DNA from: Scytonema hofmannii PCC 7110
GTDB taxonomy: Bacteria > Cyanobacteriota > Cyanobacteriia > Cyanobacteriales > Nostocaceae
Direction: 5' to 3'
Length of the DNA stretch: 64,000 nucleotides
Assembly (NCBI RefSeq): GCF_000346485.2
Contig: NZ_KQ976354.1
Location: 7,488,283-7,552,282 of the forward strand
The notes under the pieces were generated by a model, which searched no databases, was not told the DNA's origin, and saw only the letters and a program-made list of their open reading frames with translations. Made by a program: the position numbers and the translations under genes. Shown in pieces: positions 62,703-64,000 of the stretch; the first letter of the stretch is position 1, and every line of letters starts with the position of its first letter.

Positions 62703-62804
62703 GTTTTTCATGATGATTTAAATAACAGACAATTATGAAAACAACCCTTGATTGTAGACAGTGAATTAAATTTTTATACTCAATAAATAATAACTAAATA
62801 ATTT

Positions 62805-64000
62805 ATGGCTAGTGTAAAAAATGTGTTCCCAAAATATATTCAACGACCTATCAAAGTTCAGATTGTTAGCAGAGAAATTCCTGTAGAGAATACAATAGGC
62901 AATGCCACTTATATTCTAAATTTTCTGTGCTACTTACGGCAGGCGGGTTGCGAAATTGAATACATAATACCCAACTCATCACCCAATGGTAAAGCTCCTT
63001 GGTGCGTGATTTCACCAACCTTATTCAAACTTGCTAATCTATCGGTTAAGGATAACTGGAAGATAGGTCGTCTTCTGCTGAGATTTAACTCATTATCAGA
63101 TTGGTTCATTGAGTCATTACGACTCATTTACGATAGATTGCCAGAAACTCTAAAAAATATGTATCGTTCTGCTAGAGAGCAACGACAGTTAACGCCCCTG
63201 TATGCAGTCGCCTCTGATGTGTGGAATGCTCCAATTATGGGAGAGGAAAGCGATTTTATCAGGTCACAATTTATTCGATTTAAACCAGATGTCGTCATCG
63301 CTAATTATGCCTTTTTAGCAAATGTTTTAGATTCTCCTGTTTTAGATAAGAACGTAGTAAAAGTCATACTGACTCACGATGTACGCCACCAAAGAGGTGC
63401 TCAATTCAAAAAACTAGGGCTTGCTTCTTCTGAACCTTACTGGAATCAGGAACGGGAAACTCTAGAGTTAAGTAAAGCACAAGTACTGTTAGCCATTCAG
63501 CAAGAAGATGCTAATCTTTTTAAAGAAATGGTACCGCAGTGTGAGGTGATTTGTATGCCGATATCTGTGAAATGTCACTCTCATGCGATCGCGCAAGTCC
63601 CTGGTCGTTGCTTATTCGTTGGTAGTAGAGTAGATCACAATTACTATGGTCTACAGTGGTTTCTGGAAAATGTGTGGTCAAAGGTCATAGAGTTAAATCC
63701 ACGTAGCAGCCTTTATATATGTGGAACTGTGTGCGATTTAATTCCAGAAAGTTTTCCTAATGTTCGTCTTTTAGGTAGGGTAGACGATTTAAAACCTGAA
63801 TACGGTGCTGCTGAAGTTTGTCTTGTTCCTTTGCTGGCTGGTAGCGGTTTGAAAATTAAACTTGTGGAAGCAATGTCCTATAGTCGCGCTTGTGTTTCAA
63901 CCAGCGTCGGAGTTCAAGGATTGCGTGACATAGTAGGTACAACAACACTCGTAGCAGACACTGCTGAGGATTTTGCAATGGCGGTGCATACGCTTTTAAC
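62805..64000 (+). CDS. Glycosyltransferase (GT4-like), incomplete at the window end
   Basis: A frame from ATG 62805 is open to the last base, so the stop lies outside. 398 residues are visible. N-terminal acceptor domain with REIPVENTIGNATYILNFLC; THDVRHQRGAQFKKLGLAS in the middle. Donor domain has RCLFVGSRVDHNYYGLQWFL and VPLLAGSGLKIKLVEAMSYS, followed by RACVSTSVGVQGLR, the pattern of GT4-type sugar transferases with 'P-L-x-x-G-x-G'. It continues the polysaccharide cluster. Sugar not known. Confidence 0.85.
   Translation, partial: MASVKNVFPKYIQRPIKVQIVSREIPVENTIGNATYILNFLCYLRQAGCEIEYIIPNSSPNGKAPWCVISPTLFKLANLSVKDNWKIGRLLLRFNSLSDWFIESLRLIYDRLPETLKNMYRSAREQRQLTPLYAVASDVWNAPIMGEESDFIRSQFIRFKPDVVIANYAFLANVLDSPVLDKNVVKVILTHDVRHQRGAQFKKLGLASSEPYWNQERETLELSKAQVLLAIQQEDANLFKEMVPQCEVICMPISVKCHSHAIAQVPGRCLFVGSRVDHNYYGLQWFLENVWSKVIELNPRSSLYICGTVCDLIPESFPNVRLLGRVDDLKPEYGAAEVCLVPLLAGSGLKIKLVEAMSYSRACVSTSVGVQGLRDIVGTTTLVADTAEDFAMAVHTLL

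Overview
The window reads as chromosomal DNA of a filamentous, probably heterocyst-forming cyanobacterium (order Nostocales). The signs are photosystem II genes (psb28, psbX), ycf66, the ccsB haem-lyase component, a Mo-dependent-nitrogenase C-terminal-domain protein, a cyAbrB regulator, many GCGATCGC-type (HIP1) octamers, and short tandem heptamer repeats of the STRR kind between genes. I cannot name the species.

Region 1 (1-20.9 kb) is mostly housekeeping. It holds dprA, a secreted DUF4394 protein, a broken DNA methylase, psb28, a serine hydrolase of the class A beta-lactamase fold, a TrmJ/SpoU RNA methylase, a HigBA-like toxin-antitoxin pair, mutY, a tandem duplication of an unknown 223-residue protein with a conserved leader hairpin, a histidine phosphatase, glucokinase, a redoxin, pyrH-frr (overlapping), a geranylgeranyl-reductase-like flavoprotein and cobL. 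A 94-bp miniature element with 18-bp inverted ends and a perfect 10-bp target duplication lies at 6938-7051.

Region 2 (20.9-35.8 kb) is an accessory island built largely from toxin-antitoxin modules and their debris. Apparently intact or nearly intact modules are PIN/antitoxin pairs (21.5-22.1, 26.9-27.5 and 32.0-32.7 kb), HicB with a broken HicA, two Uma2-type nucleases, and a small ORF with a retropepsin-like protease. Among them lie truncated STAND ATPases, a broken ISAs1-family element that cut a DUF1016 gene, halves of a DUF2887/DUF4351 gene, a two-repeat CRISPR-like remnant, and repeated fragments of the same antitoxin and STAND genes. This looks like repeated recombination among short homologous pieces.

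Region 3 (35.8-49.3 kb) returns to core genes: ccsB, a DUF3352 protein, chorismate lyase (plastoquinone head group), tRNA-Leu(GAG), accC, yggT, psbX, ycf66, two tandem TolB-like lipoproteins, sdhB, a cyAbrB regulator and a CPBP membrane protease. A solo IS200/IS605-like end with a small ribbon-helix-helix gene sits between ycf66 and the TolB-like genes.

Region 4 (49.7-64 kb) is a one-directional polysaccharide cluster. It has at least seven glycosyltransferases, a Wzz/BY-kinase fusion, an O-antigen ligase/polymerase-like membrane protein, a hexapeptide acetyltransferase and an ABC-2 export permease. The last glycosyltransferase runs off the end of the window. Heptamer repeats and a 33-bp minisatellite separate several of these genes. 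In several places in the window the heptamers supply the stop codon of the neighbouring gene.

I see no clearly new complete system. The best candidates for novelty are the duplicated 223-residue protein with its leader hairpin, the way heptamer repeats set gene ends, the toxin-antitoxin mosaic, and the small ORF plus retropepsin-like protease pair.
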